DNA of 64,000 bases from Exiguobacterium chiriqhucha RW-2 (GCF_000416965.1 NZ_ATCL01000014.1:124001-188000); one strand, 5' to 3'; numbered from the stretch's first letter, positions 16,856 to 26,045 are shown. Numbers and translations: made by a program. The notes: generated from the sequence alone by a model not told the origin.

Positions 16856-17387
16856 ATGCTGTCACGTCTTGCTTCTCGTAAATCGGCACCCAGCCTTCGG
16901 TCGTCACGAAAATCCGGACGGCGACGACTTTGCGGTCGTCTTGGAGCGTGAAGTAGTGGCGTGTGTTCACCGGCACCGAGATGAGGTCGCCTGGGTTGAG
17001 CTCGATGTTGAAATAGCCACGTTCGGCGTCATCGATGGCGAAGATGCCATGGCCGCTGACGATGAAGCGGACCTCGTCATCTGTGTGGTGATGTTCCTTT
17101 TGGAAGTTGACGAGCAGTTCGTCCAAGTTCGGCGTCGCATCCGACAACGAGATGACGTCTGCCGTCTCATAGCCACGTCGCTCCGACACGTCGCGAATCT
17201 CGTCACGGAACGTCGACAAAATCGCTTGTTTGTCCTCGTCCGTCAACTGATAGTTCTCTTGCAGGTTTTCCGGGAGCTTTGTGATGTCCCACTGTTCGTA
17301 CAGAATCCCGCGAGACTCTAAAAAGGCACTCACTTCAGTTTGATCGACGTAACGCTCTTCGGTTTGTTGGAAATAGACAGTTGCCAT
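16854..17387 (-). CDS. mtnD: Acireductone dioxygenase
   Basis: MtnD oxidises the acireductone of the methionine salvage pathway to 2-keto-4-methylthiobutyrate and formate (Fe form). The 177-residue cupin carries the metal ligands His99, His101 and Glu105 (EHHHTDDEVRF), and a second His at about 144 in NTRHYF. It is the last gene of the leftward mtnW-X-B-D unit; a GGAGGAACC ribosome site lies in the 13-base gap after mtnB. The transcript is under the SAM-I riboswitch 2.5 kb upstream. Confidence 0.96.
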   Translation of the reverse strand: MATVYFQQTEERYVDQTEVSAFLESRGILYEQWDITKLPENLQENYQLTDEDKQAILSTFRDEIRDVSERRGYETADVISLSDATPNLDELLVNFQKEHHHTDDEVRFIVSGHGIFAIDDAERGYFNIELNPGDLISVPVNTRHYFTLQDDRKVVAVRIFVTTEGWVPIYEKQDVTA

Positions 17388-17400
17388 GGTTGGTTCCTCC

Positions 17401-18018
17401 TTATGAATGGACGCCTAGGGCGCGTAGTTTTAATGTATAGCTGAACAAAAATTCGTAAGCCTCTAAATAGCGTTTGGCCGCGTCCGGGGTCTCGCCCCAG
17501 ACGGTGATACCATGATTGCGGATGAGAACGGCACCGGCGCTTGCGTGGATGTGAGGGGCGAAGGCGGCCGCGAGCGTCGGGATGTCCGCATGGTTCTCGA
17601 TGATTGGCACGCGAACGACCGCGTCCTCGTCCCAGTAGCCGAGCGCCTTGATGATCTCTTGGCCGGTGAAGACGACTTCGCCGGTGGCAGCATGGAGCTC
17701 GGAGATGACGTTATTGTCGACCGTATGGACATGGAGCGAACACGTCGCGTCCGTCCGATTGAACACTTCAACGTGGAGCAGCGTCTCGGCGGATGGTTTT
17801 CCTGTCTGTTCGCCGATCAAGCGTCCGGCCGCATCGACGTGAACAAAGTCTTCCGGTGTTCGTTTTCGTTTATCGCGTCCGCTCGCCGTGACGAGAAATT
17901 CGAGCGGATCGTCGGAAACGCGAATCGCCAAATTCCCACTCGTTCCGGGGAACCAGTCGCGGGCGGCGAGTTCGTCTTTAATGTCGGCGAGTTCAAGCCA
18001 ACGTGTCGCAAGGCTCAT
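17401..18018 (-). CDS. mtnB: Methylthioribulose-1-phosphate dehydratase
   Basis: MtnB removes water from 5-methylthioribulose 1-phosphate to give the 2,3-diketo compound. It is a class II aldolase-fold zinc enzyme of 205 residues: [11 protein letters not shown] near the N-terminus, zinc ligands His96 and His98 in SLHVHT, and a third histidine in IRNHG. Its ATG overlaps the mtnX stop by four bases, and the ribosome site AAGGAGGT lies within mtnX. Confidence 0.96.
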   Translation of the reverse strand: MSLATRWLELADIKDELAARDWFPGTSGNLAIRVSDDPLEFLVTASGRDKRKRTPEDFVHVDAAGRLIGEQTGKPSAETLLHVEVFNRTDATCSLHVHTVDNNVISELHAATGEVVFTGQEIIKALGYWDEDAVVRVPIIENHADIPTLAAAFAPHIHASAGAVLIRNHGITVWGETPDAAKRYLEAYEFLFSYTLKLRALGVHS

Positions 18019-18665
18019 ACGACCACCTCCTTCAAGTGATGGGTGATGTCGTCAAACGTCTCGAACGGTGCGTAACGGATGCCTGCCGCTTCGCAGAGCG
18101 TGATGAGTTGACCTCGTGCGTAGACGAAGTCGGCACGCTTCGCGACCTCGAAGTCGGTCACTGAGTCGCCGATGACGATCAAGCGGTCGGCGGGATTGAC
18201 GATGCGACGAGCGAGCGTCGGCTTGCAACAGCCGCAATCGTTCGTACATTGTTCATCGCAAGCGTGTGGCCAAGCGACGGTTACCGTCTCAGCGGAGAAG
18301 TCGGCGACGTTGCAGTAGATATGCTCGGGGGCGACATGCCCGTCCAAGACCGGCTGCACGAAGAAGTCCATCCCGCCGCTGACGACGTCAAACTTCCAGC
18401 CATGGGCCCGAACTTCTTCTAAAAATGCCGGGAACCCTTGGCGGAGCGTGATGCGCTCCAACAAATAATCACGGTAGGCCGGGGCATCTGCGCTCGGCAA
18501 TAGTTGAAACAGTTGACCGACACCGGAGCGAATCGAAATCCGTTGCTCGAGGACCGCATCTTTCAACTCGACCCAAGCCGGCGGGGCGAACGCCTTCATC
18601 AACGCGATAATATTGTCTTCCGCCGTGATCGTCCCGTCGAAGTCGCAGAGGATATGGACCGTCAT
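18015..18665 (-). CDS. mtnX: HK-MTPenyl-1-P phosphatase
   Basis: MtnX dephosphorylates 2-hydroxy-3-keto-5-methylthiopentenyl 1-phosphate to the acireductone. HAD-type phosphatase of 216 residues with nucleophile Asp8 and Asp10 in CDFDGT, the SGGMDFF segment, and VIGDSVTD at the third motif. [14 protein letters not shown] cysteine cluster sits in the cap, as in Bacillus MtnX. The ATG at 18665 forms ATGA with the mtnW stop; an upstream GTG at 18677 is possible but less likely. Confidence 0.95.
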   Translation of the reverse strand: MTVHILCDFDGTITAEDNIIALMKAFAPPAWVELKDAVLEQRISIRSGVGQLFQLLPSADAPAYRDYLLERITLRQGFPAFLEEVRAHGWKFDVVSGGMDFFVQPVLDGHVAPEHIYCNVADFSAETVTVAWPHACDEQCTNDCGCCKPTLARRIVNPADRLIVIGDSVTDFEVAKRADFVYARGQLITLCEAAGIRYAPFETFDDITHHLKEVVV

Positions 18666-19819
18666 CGTGACGCCCACGCCTTCAACGCGGTATCGAGCTC
18701 GTCCGTCTGTCCTTCGGTTTGGCCGAGAACGTGAGCGATCGCTTGTCGGAAAGCACGAGCCCCGGCGGCTGCGCCGTCCGGGTGTCCGTGAATGCCACCG
18801 CCGGCGTTGATGACGACATCCGTCCCGAAATCACGAATGATATCGGCGACGAGTCCTGGATGAATCCCGGCTGACGGGACCGGTAAAATCGGTTTCGACC
18901 AATGCGGTTCGGCGCTCTGGTCACGAATCGTGAACGCCTCGTCACGCGGTGTCGCGAGGGAGCCGTACGGAGACGGGAAGAGCGTTAAATCGGCCCCGGC
19001 GAGGCGTGGGAGTTTACCGAGTAAGAGCGAATGACTGATTGATCCGGTCAAGGCGCCGGCAAAGGCCGGATGTGCCAAGATGGGGACGCGTATGTCTGAA
19101 TCGTTCGCAAGTTCGCGCAGTGCGTCGAGACCGTACGTATAGACGTTGAACAGGAGCGCTGTCGCACCTGCCTCGATAAGACGGAGCGCCTGGTCACGTA
19201 GACCGAACACGGGGCCGCTCAGCGTGATGGCGTAGAGGACACGTTTCCCGGTCGCCTCGAAGTGGGCTTGAATGACGTCCGCTCCGATCCGGGCCCGTTC
19301 GAGCGATGGGGTGAGCGGGTTGTCGTATAAAATCTCGTCGTCTTTGACGATATCGATGCCTCCGGCGAACTGATCGCGGAGTTGCTGCTCGAGAAACGCG
19401 AGGTCACGGCCGATGACACCTTTGAAGATGCTCATGACGAGCGGGCGATCATGAACACCGAGTAACTCGCGAATTCCAGTGACCCCGAACTTGGCGCCTT
19501 TGAAATGAGGGGCGAGCGTCTCGGGCAACGTCAAATCGATTAACCGAATCGAATCGTCGAGGGACAGTTTCCCGAACGTCGTCGTCAAGATGGATGAAAA
19601 GTCAGGGCTGACATTATGTAACGGGTAGCGGATTGTGAAGCGGCTCGTCGTATCCGTATGTGTGGTCGACACGACCTCACCGCGATACGCCTGTAACTGC
19701 TCTTGCTCTAAGTGAGGCAGCTCCGTCCAAGTACCGACCGTCAGCTCGAGGGCGATTTTGTCGGCGACGGTCGCGACCGCGTCCGTTCGTTTGATTTCAT
19801 ATGTGGCAGTGATACTCAT
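18662..19819 (-). CDS. mtnW: 2,3-diketo-5-methylthiopentyl-1-P enolase (RuBisCO-like)
   Basis: MtnW enolises the diketo intermediate. It is a RuBisCO-like protein that keeps the barrel but does not fix CO2. At 385 residues it shows the Mg/carbamate region GGIDIVKDDEI (Lys159 as the residue carbamylated in the family) and the phosphate-binding NAGGGIHGHPDG. The start at 19819 follows GGAAGGAGGAACC; the frame continues upstream into the riboswitch terminator and is not translated. First gene of the leftward salvage operon. Confidence 0.96.
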   Translation of the reverse strand: MSITATYEIKRTDAVATVADKIALELTVGTWTELPHLEQEQLQAYRGEVVSTTHTDTTSRFTIRYPLHNVSPDFSSILTTTFGKLSLDDSIRLIDLTLPETLAPHFKGAKFGVTGIRELLGVHDRPLVMSIFKGVIGRDLAFLEQQLRDQFAGGIDIVKDDEILYDNPLTPSLERARIGADVIQAHFEATGKRVLYAITLSGPVFGLRDQALRLIEAGATALLFNVYTYGLDALRELANDSDIRVPILAHPAFAGALTGSISHSLLLGKLPRLAGADLTLFPSPYGSLATPRDEAFTIRDQSAEPHWSKPILPVPSAGIHPGLVADIIRDFGTDVVINAGGGIHGHPDGAAAGARAFRQAIAHVLGQTEGQTDELDTALKAWASR

Positions 19820-19842
19820 ATGGTTCCTCCTTCCAGGCAAAC

Positions 19843-19988
19843 AAAAAATGACCCCATGCCGAGGCAAGAGGTCATCATAAAAAATGAACTCTTATCTCTC
19901 AGCTTTCGCTGCAAGAATTAGCACCGTGCCATCTCTGGTCGGTTGCTGCGACATCATCGGGCTCGTCCCTCCGTCTGCTCTTGATAAG
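19843..19988 (-). promoter_or_regulatory. SAM riboswitch: SAM-I riboswitch (S-box) controlling mtnWXBD
   Basis: Read leftward, the aptamer runs from CTTATCAAGAG (19988) to AGAGATAAG (19891). It contains the invariant core pieces GGAGGGACGAGCCCGATGA, GCAGCAACC and GGCACGGTGCTAATTC. A terminator follows (GACC at 19873-19870 with GGTC, ending in TTTTTTG at about 19843). With SAM bound the terminator forms; low SAM allows transcription of the salvage genes. Confidence 0.96.
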
Positions 19989-20019
19989 AATGTGATTTGA
20001 AGTTGTGAAATTTAATTGA

Positions 20020-20048
20020 ATTTTTGCACAGAATCATCACGTCGTCAA
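20020..20048 (-). promoter_or_regulatory. Possible promoter of mtnWXBD
   Basis: Read leftward: TTGACG (20048-20043), 17 bases, AAAAAT (20025-20020). The -10 is poor; other AT-rich hexamers nearby could serve. Confidence 0.35.
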
Positions 20049-20132
20049 TTCCTTTTTTTCCAAAAAAAATATTTTGGGAAGTTGTTTCCATATATGCACA
20101 AAAAAAGACGGAGTTACGTCGAGAAAATGACG

Positions 20133-20162
20133 TTGACAATCGTGACGTCGAGTCCGTAATAT
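20133..20162 (+). promoter_or_regulatory. Promoter of the mtnK operon
   Basis: TTGACA (20133-20138), an 18-base spacer and TAATAT (20157-20162), about 28 bases before the riboswitch aptamer. Confidence 0.7.
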
Positions 20163-20195
20163 TCATCACATAAGTTCACCGAATCGAATAACACA

Positions 20196-20349
20196 CTCTT
20201 ATCGCGAGTTGGCAGAGGGAATTGGCCCGATGACGCCGCAGCAACCGACCACTAGGCACGGTGCTACATCCACCAGACGAATGTCTGACAGATGAGAGGA
20301 ACAACCATTTTGGCTGTGCCTCTTTCTCGCGGAGAAAGGGGCTTTTTTT
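20196..20349 (+). promoter_or_regulatory. SAM riboswitch: SAM-I riboswitch (S-box) controlling mtnK-mtnA and the ABC importer
   Basis: The aptamer runs from CTCTTATCGCGAG (20196) to GATGAGAG (20291-20298), with GGCCCGATGA, GCAGCAACC and GGCACGGTGCTA in the conserved order. The terminator is GCCTCTTTCTC-GCG-GAGAAAGGGGC (20318-20342) with seven Ts. It is oriented opposite to the mtnW element; only about 207 bases separate the two aptamers. Confidence 0.96.
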
Positions 20350-20379
20350 GTGGGCAACGTACAGGAAGGGGAAAACATC

Positions 20380-21531
20380 ATGTCATATCAACCATTTACA
20401 GAACAGACCGTCGTCGAGCACGTCCGTCAATTAGGATACTTGCAAGAAGGAATCGCCGAGTGCGAGGAGATCGGGGACGGCAACTTGAATCTCGTGTTTC
20501 GGATTCGCCAAGGCGAACAGCGCCTGATCGTCAAACAGGCGCTCCCATACGCCAAAGTCGTCGGTGAGAGCTGGCCGCTCACGCTCGAGCGGGCATGGAT
20601 TGAACAGTTGGCACTCCGTGAGTTTGCAACTGTCGCGTCGCGGTACGTTCCGGCCGTTCTCGGTAGCGACCGGACGCTCGCTTACACGATCATAGAAGAT
20701 CTGTCTGATTATGAGATTGTCCGCACCGGCTATTTGAAAGGGGAGAGCTACCCGGAACTCGCCCGTCATATCGGTGAATTTTTAGGCGAGACACTGTTCG
20801 CGACATCCGACTATGCGGCTGGACCGATTGCGAAGAAACGGATTGAACGTGACTATTACAACCCGGAACTATGTGACATCACCGAGAAGCTCATCTTCAC
20901 CGATCCGTTCAAGGACGCGGAGTCGAACAACATCGAGGCGGCGCTTCGAGAAGATGTCGAGCGTCTCTGGCAAGATCAGGCGTTAAAGGTCGAGGTCACG
21001 AAACTGAAAGTCGGGTTTGTCACGAAACACGAGGCGCTCCTGCATGGCGACTTACATACGGGCAGCATCTTTGCGACCCAACAGGAGACGAAAATCATCG
21101 ATCCAGAATTCGCGTTTTACGGACCGTTCGGCTTCGACCTCGGCCAAATCATCGCCCATTTGACGTTGTCGACGTTCCATGACCCGCTCAAACGCTTCGA
21201 ACGTTTCACAGACGTGTTGACCGTGTGGGAGACGTTCGAGAAGACGTTCCGGGCCAACTTTGAGCGAGCCGTCGAGCCGTTCAATACGGACGGGTTCGTC
21301 GATGAATTGTTGCGAACGGTGTTCAGTGACACGATTGGCTACGCCGGTTGCGAACTCATTCGACGTGCCGTCGGGCTCGCCGGTGTCGCTGATCTCGAGA
21401 CGTTGCCGGAAGCGACGCGGCTCGAACGGAAACGTGATGCGCTCGCTCTCGGGACGGCGCTCATTAAAGAACGCCACGGCGTCGAGTCGATTGACGACTT
21501 GGTGACGCTTCTAGCGGGGGTACGCGTATGA
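20380..21531 (+). CDS. mtnK: 5-methylthioribose kinase
   Basis: MtnK phosphorylates methylthioribose at C1 with ATP, bringing free methylthioribose into the salvage pathway. The 383-residue protein has a choline-kinase-like fold: GDGNLNLVFRI glycine-rich segment, the lysine in LIVKQALPY, HGDLHTGSIF for the catalytic loop and IIDPEFAFYGP for the metal site. The ATG at 20380 follows AGGAAGGGGAAAAC, directly after the riboswitch terminator. It overlaps mtnA by four bases. Confidence 0.96.
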   Translation: MSYQPFTEQTVVEHVRQLGYLQEGIAECEEIGDGNLNLVFRIRQGEQRLIVKQALPYAKVVGESWPLTLERAWIEQLALREFATVASRYVPAVLGSDRTLAYTIIEDLSDYEIVRTGYLKGESYPELARHIGEFLGETLFATSDYAAGPIAKKRIERDYYNPELCDITEKLIFTDPFKDAESNNIEAALREDVERLWQDQALKVEVTKLKVGFVTKHEALLHGDLHTGSIFATQQETKIIDPEFAFYGPFGFDLGQIIAHLTLSTFHDPLKRFERFTDVLTVWETFEKTFRANFERAVEPFNTDGFVDELLRTVFSDTIGYAGCELIRRAVGLAGVADLETLPEATRLERKRDALALGTALIKERHGVESIDDLVTLLAGVRV

Positions 21532-22562
21532 CGGTCCAAAACATCCGCTTCCAAACAGCGACGGACGAACTCATCGTATTGGATCAGACGTTGCTGCCGC
21601 ATGAAGAGCGTTACGTGACGATTGAGACGCTCGAACAGGCCGAACAGGCCATCGAGACGCTCCAAGTCCGCGGCGCCCCGGCCATCGCTTACTTCGGCGC
21701 GTTCGTCCTCGCCAAAGAAGCGGGACGGTTAGTCGATGACCCGGACTTCACGCGTCGGCTCGATCTCGTCGGACGCCGCTTGATTGCGACCCGGCCGACG
21801 GCGGTCAATCTGCAAAATGTGATCGAATCGCTCCTTGATTTAAATATCGGGGACGACTTTGAGGCGATTGCCGAGGAAATCAAACACCGCGCCATCGCTT
21901 TGTACGACCGGGACGTCGATACGTATCGGGCCATCGGTGAGCATGCATTGACCGTGTTGCCGGCCGGGGGGAACGTGTTGACGATCTGCAACGCCGGTGC
22001 CATCGCGACATCGCGGTACGGGACGGCACTCGCGCCGTTTTACGTTGGAAAAGAACGAGGTATTTCCTTCAACGTCTTCGCCTGTGAGACACGACCGCTT
22101 CTTCAAGGGGCACGCCTCACGGTCTGGGAACTTGACCGGGCCGATATTGACGTGACGCTCATCACCGACAATATGGCGGCTTGGACGATTCAGTCGAAAC
22201 GCGTCGACGCCATCATCGTCGGAGCCGACCGCATCACGCGGACGGGTCACGTCGCCAATAAAATCGGGACGTTGCAACTCGCCGTCCTCGCCAAGCATTA
22301 CGGCATCCCATTCTACGTCGCCGCGCCACACTCGACGTTCGATTTGACGGCAGACGACACGATTGAAATCGAGGAGCGGAACGCAAAAGAAGTGACCCAT
22401 ATCGGCGGTCAACCGACGGCACCCGTCGGCATCACCGTCTTTAATCCGGCGTTCGACGTCACCCCACCGGACCTCATCACCGGACTCATCACCGAGGCGG
22501 GTGTGTTCGAGCCGACAGAGACTGCCATCACACATCATGTAGGAGGAACGATTCATGTCTAA
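21528..22562 (+). CDS. mtnA: Methylthioribose-1-phosphate isomerase
   Basis: MtnA converts methylthioribose 1-phosphate to methylthioribulose 1-phosphate. At 344 residues it shows VRGAPAIAYFGAF, the catalytic Cys154 in TICNAGAIATSRYGTAL and Asp234 in IVGADRIT. These correspond to Cys160 and Asp240 in B. subtilis. Both junctions overlap (ATGA with mtnK, eight bases with the binding-protein gene), so the importer genes are firmly part of this operon. Confidence 0.97.
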   Translation: MTVQNIRFQTATDELIVLDQTLLPHEERYVTIETLEQAEQAIETLQVRGAPAIAYFGAFVLAKEAGRLVDDPDFTRRLDLVGRRLIATRPTAVNLQNVIESLLDLNIGDDFEAIAEEIKHRAIALYDRDVDTYRAIGEHALTVLPAGGNVLTICNAGAIATSRYGTALAPFYVGKERGISFNVFACETRPLLQGARLTVWELDRADIDVTLITDNMAAWTIQSKRVDAIIVGADRITRTGHVANKIGTLQLAVLAKHYGIPFYVAAPHSTFDLTADDTIEIEERNAKEVTHIGGQPTAPVGITVFNPAFDVTPPDLITGLITEAGVFEPTETAITHHVGGTIHV

Positions 22563-23631
22563 AAAACTATTGATCTTATTATTCACATTCGTCTTGGCGC
22601 TCGTCGGTTGCACGAACGAGCAAGCGGCCCCGACGAAGCCGGCCGAGAAGACGCCGGAGACGAAACCCGTCTCGGTCTCGAACGCGACATTGCCGAAAGA
22701 CATCGATGTCGCCCTGATCATGCAGATGTCGATCGGGACGTTCTCGTCGCAGTATATCAACGGGGTGACGGAACAAGTCGAATCGTTCGGCGGCAACGTG
22801 AAAGTGTACAACGCTGACAACGATTTGTCGAAGATGGCGAGTTACGTCGACACGGCGACGACGCAAGGCGTCGATGTCATCTTGATTGACCATGGCCGCG
22901 CCGATGCGTTGAAAGAACCGGTCCAACGTGCGCTCGACAAAGGCATCAAAGTCGTCGCGTTCGACAACGATTTGACGAACGAAGGCGTGACCGTCATCGA
23001 CCAAGATGACTATTCGCTCGCTTGGCGTTCGCTCAAGGCGCTCGCCGAAGATTTGGACGGCGAAGGCAACATCGTCACGATTTGGGTCGGCGGCTTCACA
23101 CCGATGGAACGGCGTCACACGATTTATGATGCGTTCTTGAAACGTTACCCGGGCATCACAGAAGTCGCCAAGTTCGGTTCGGCGACGAACAATACAGCAC
23201 TCGACACACAGAGCCAGATGGAAGCCATCTTGAAGAAGTATCCGGAAGGCGAAATTGATGCCGTGTTCGCGATGTGGGACGAATTCGCTAAGGGAGCGAG
23301 CCGTGCCATCAAACAGGCCGGACGCGATGAGATCGCCGTCTATGGCATCGATTTGAGTGATGAAGACCTTCAGCTCATGCAAGAAGACGGCAGTCCGTGG
23401 AAAGTGACGGCAGCGACCGATCCGGCTGAAATCGGACGGATCCAAGTCCGTTACGCATATCAAAAATTAGCGGGTGAAGAGACGCCGTCGATTCATTCGG
23501 TCGATCCGTACCTCGTCGATCGTGACGTCTTGCCGGACGAGAAAGTGACGATGGACGACCTCGGCCAATACGTGCCGAACTGGGGCGCGTCAGACGCGGC
23601 CTGGTCGGACTGGATGAAAGGGACGGACTGA
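22555..23631 (+). CDS. Sugar-type ABC binding lipoprotein, candidate thiosugar receptor
   Basis: A 358-residue lipoprotein: signal peptide with lipobox LVGC (Cys19), a Pro/Lys/Glu/Thr linker, then a ribose-binding (periplasmic-binding-protein type 4) fold from about residue 49. Typical strands are IDVALIMQM, GVDVILIDHG, KVVAFDNDL and AVFAMWDEFAKG. The gene starts inside mtnA and ends one base into the ATPase gene. Its place behind the SAM riboswitch and with mtnK-mtnA points to methylthioribose or a related 5-thiosugar as ligand. Ligand assignment is inference; ribose-like sugars remain possible. Confidence 0.9.
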   Translation: MSKKLLILLFTFVLALVGCTNEQAAPTKPAEKTPETKPVSVSNATLPKDIDVALIMQMSIGTFSSQYINGVTEQVESFGGNVKVYNADNDLSKMASYVDTATTQGVDVILIDHGRADALKEPVQRALDKGIKVVAFDNDLTNEGVTVIDQDDYSLAWRSLKALAEDLDGEGNIVTIWVGGFTPMERRHTIYDAFLKRYPGITEVAKFGSATNNTALDTQSQMEAILKKYPEGEIDAVFAMWDEFAKGASRAIKQAGRDEIAVYGIDLSDEDLQLMQEDGSPWKVTAATDPAEIGRIQVRYAYQKLAGEETPSIHSVDPYLVDRDVLPDEKVTMDDLGQYVPNWGASDAAWSDWMKGTD

Positions 23632-25004
23632 TGTTACGGCTGGAACGTGTCACGAAACGATATGGGGACGTGACGGTGCTCGATGACGTCACGTTCACGC
23701 TCCGCCGTGGCGAGATTCACGGACTTCTCGGCTTGAACGGGGCCGGAAAGAGCACGCTCGTCAAGTTGCTGAGCGGTGCCATCATTCCGACGTCGGGGAC
23801 GGTCGAACTCGACGAGACAACGGTCACACTCTCACCGGCCGAGGCGATTCGCCTCGGGGTCATCACGGTGTCGCAAGAAGTCGATGACGCGCTTTATCTC
23901 GACTTGCCGGTGTATGAAAATGTCGTCCCGTGGCAGACGATTGAACGAATTCGACCTCGTGAGCTAAAACAGCGAGCGGCCACCTACTTGGAACGCGTCG
24001 GACTAGAGATTGATGTGACCGAACCGGTCGGGCGCTTCCCGCTCAGCGTCAAACAACGCATCTTGATTGCCCGGGCGCTCGCGAGTGATGCGGCCTATCT
24101 CTTGCTCGACGAACCGACGGCCGCCTTGTCGACGGATGATGCGGCGGCACTGCTCGCGTTATTGCAGTCACTCGCCGAGGACGGTGTCGGCATTCTGCTC
24201 ATCACCCACCGGTCGGACGAACTGTCGCGCGTCACCACGACGACGACGTTCCTCCGGGATGGTCGAATTGCCTACGAAGGGCCGTTTCAAGCGTTGTCGG
24301 AACAGGACGTCCATACGTATTTGAGCGGATCTGACATGGCAGAAGCGGTCGAAAAAGCCGTTCCTGAAACCGAGATACGGATTCAAGCCGACCTCACGTT
24401 ACCGACATTCGGGACCGAGTTGTCGTTCACGGCATACAAAGGCGAAGTTGTCGGTATCGGCGGGGTCACCGGGAGTGGGAAGACGGAGTTGATCGAGGCA
24501 CTCTTCGGTCTCTCTGGTGTCGACCAACAGGTGACGTTGGACGGAAAACGGCTCAACATTCGCGAACCGCGTCAGGCAGTCCGTTCTGGATTTGCGCTCG
24601 TACCGGAAGAGCGGAGGAAGCAGGGGCTGTTCCTCGACGATTCGATTGAACGGAACGTCCTCGCGATTGAAGGGAAGGCGAACGCGATCACGCGCATATT
24701 GGCCTCGCTGCGAGTGAAATATGACCAGACTGGGCAGCCAGTCCGAGAGCTGAGCGGGGGGAATCAACAGAAGATTGTCCTCAGTAAATGGCTCCTCGAA
24801 GACCGCGACGTCTATCTGCTCGACGAACCAACGAAAGGCGTCGACGTGACGGCGAAACGGGATATTTATGAACTCGTCACGCGTCTCGCCAAAGACGGGA
24901 AGACCGTCATCTTCACATCGAGCGAACCGCATGAATTAGAATTGGTCGCCAACCGGACGCTTTGGCTCGACCGCGGCCGTTGGCAACAGAAAGGAGGCGT
25001 CTAA
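23631..25004 (+). CDS. RbsA-like double ABC ATPase
   Basis: Two fused ATPase domains in 457 residues, as in ribose-type importers, a little short of the usual 490-510. The first has Walker A GLNGAGKSTLVK and Walker B YLLLDEPTAAL with a divergent signature (PLSVKQRIL). The second has GVTGSGKTELIE, the signature LSGGNQQKIVLSKWL and LLDEPTKGVDV. The ATG overlaps the stop of the binding protein by one base, and the permease follows after one base. It would power uptake by the adjacent permease and receptor. Confidence 0.95.
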   Translation: MLRLERVTKRYGDVTVLDDVTFTLRRGEIHGLLGLNGAGKSTLVKLLSGAIIPTSGTVELDETTVTLSPAEAIRLGVITVSQEVDDALYLDLPVYENVVPWQTIERIRPRELKQRAATYLERVGLEIDVTEPVGRFPLSVKQRILIARALASDAAYLLLDEPTAALSTDDAAALLALLQSLAEDGVGILLITHRSDELSRVTTTTTFLRDGRIAYEGPFQALSEQDVHTYLSGSDMAEAVEKAVPETEIRIQADLTLPTFGTELSFTAYKGEVVGIGGVTGSGKTELIEALFGLSGVDQQVTLDGKRLNIREPRQAVRSGFALVPEERRKQGLFLDDSIERNVLAIEGKANAITRILASLRVKYDQTGQPVRELSGGNQQKIVLSKWLLEDRDVYLLDEPTKGVDVTAKRDIYELVTRLAKDGKTVIFTSSEPHELELVANRTLWLDRGRWQQKGGV

Positions 25005-25005
25005 C

Positions 25006-26007
25006 ATGGCCCAACTCGTCTTAAAACAACGCACGAAACGCTTCAGTGGCATCGGTCAATATGGGACACTGTTCGCGATTCTCGCACTCATCGCCGTCTT
25101 CGGTGTGACGAACGACCAGTTTTTGACGTACGCGAACTTCAGCGACATCATCAAGTCCGTGTCAATCGTCTCGCTGCTCGCCCTCGGGGTGACGTTCTCG
25201 CTCATCGTCGGCGGGTTCGACTTATCGGTCGGCTCAACGGCGAGCCTAGCGACAATTGGGGCGGCGTCAAGCCTCGTGTTACATAGTCAAGAACTGCTCG
25301 TCGCTTTGCTCGTCCCGATTGCGCTCGGTGTGCTCGTTGGGCTCTTGAACGCACTCGTGACGATCAAGTTCCGGTTACCGGACTTGCTCGCGACGCTCGC
25401 CATCATGTACGTCATCAACGGGGTCCAATTGACGTATACGAAAGGTTTTTCAATCTACGACAACATGCCGATTGATGGAGGGACGGCACCGGGACGTTTC
25501 ATCCCGTCGTTCCTCTTCATCGGCCAAGGTTCAATCGGACCTGTCCCGTTCGTCGCCATCTTGATGCTTCTGTTCTTCGCCGGGGCGCATCTGTTTTTGA
25601 CGTATTCGAAGACAGGACGTGAGTTTTATTACGTCGGCTCGAACGTCGAGGCGGCCCGTCGCTCTGGCATCGCCGTCACGCGGATTAAGCTGTACGCGTA
25701 TGTGTTGAGCGGTCTCTTTGCGGCCATCGGCGGTATCATTTTGGCGTCGCGCATCGGTACCGGACAAGTATCGGCCGGGGCACCACTGTTGATGGATGCC
25801 GTCGCGGCCGCCTATATCGGTTACGCCGTCTTCGGTACCGGACGACCGAACGTCGTCGGTACGTTGATCGGTGCCGTCTTGATTGGGATTTTGCTGAACG
25901 GACTGACGATGTGGGACGTGCCGTATTATGCCCAAGATATCGTCAAAGGGGCGATTTTGATTGCGGCGCTCGGTTTGTCATACATCCAAAAGAAACAGCT
26001 CACATAG
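25006..26007 (+). CDS. RbsC-like ABC permease
   Basis: A 333-residue membrane protein of the BPD_transp_2 family with eight to ten helices. The GGFDLSVGSTASLATIGAA segment and EAARRSGI coupling region are characteristic of ribose-type permeases. The start (ATG 25006) is two bases after the ATPase gene with an AAAGGAGGCG site. It completes the importer and ends the S-box operon at a strong terminator. Confidence 0.95.
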   Translation: MAQLVLKQRTKRFSGIGQYGTLFAILALIAVFGVTNDQFLTYANFSDIIKSVSIVSLLALGVTFSLIVGGFDLSVGSTASLATIGAASSLVLHSQELLVALLVPIALGVLVGLLNALVTIKFRLPDLLATLAIMYVINGVQLTYTKGFSIYDNMPIDGGTAPGRFIPSFLFIGQGSIGPVPFVAILMLLFFAGAHLFLTYSKTGREFYYVGSNVEAARRSGIAVTRIKLYAYVLSGLFAAIGGIILASRIGTGQVSAGAPLLMDAVAAAYIGYAVFGTGRPNVVGTLIGAVLIGILLNGLTMWDVPYYAQDIVKGAILIAALGLSYIQKKQLT

Positions 26008-26045
26008 GAAAAGTCCTCAGAACGGTTGGTTCTGAGGACTTTCTT
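26008..26045. terminator. Terminator of the mtnKA-importer operon
   Basis: A 14-bp perfect stem AAAGTCCTCAGAAC (26010-26023) / GTTCTGAGGACTTT (26029-26042). The last eight codons and stop of the convergent acetyltransferase gene are encoded through it. Confidence 0.85.

Noticed and set aside
21840-22820. 326-codon open frame on the minus strand
   Set aside because: It lies opposite mtnA and the binding-protein gene, has no ribosome site and reads as Arg/Asp-rich antisense of these genes.
22579-23463. 294-codon open frame on the minus strand
   Set aside because: Antisense to the binding lipoprotein gene; skewed Arg/Asp/Val/Phe composition and no family resemblance.
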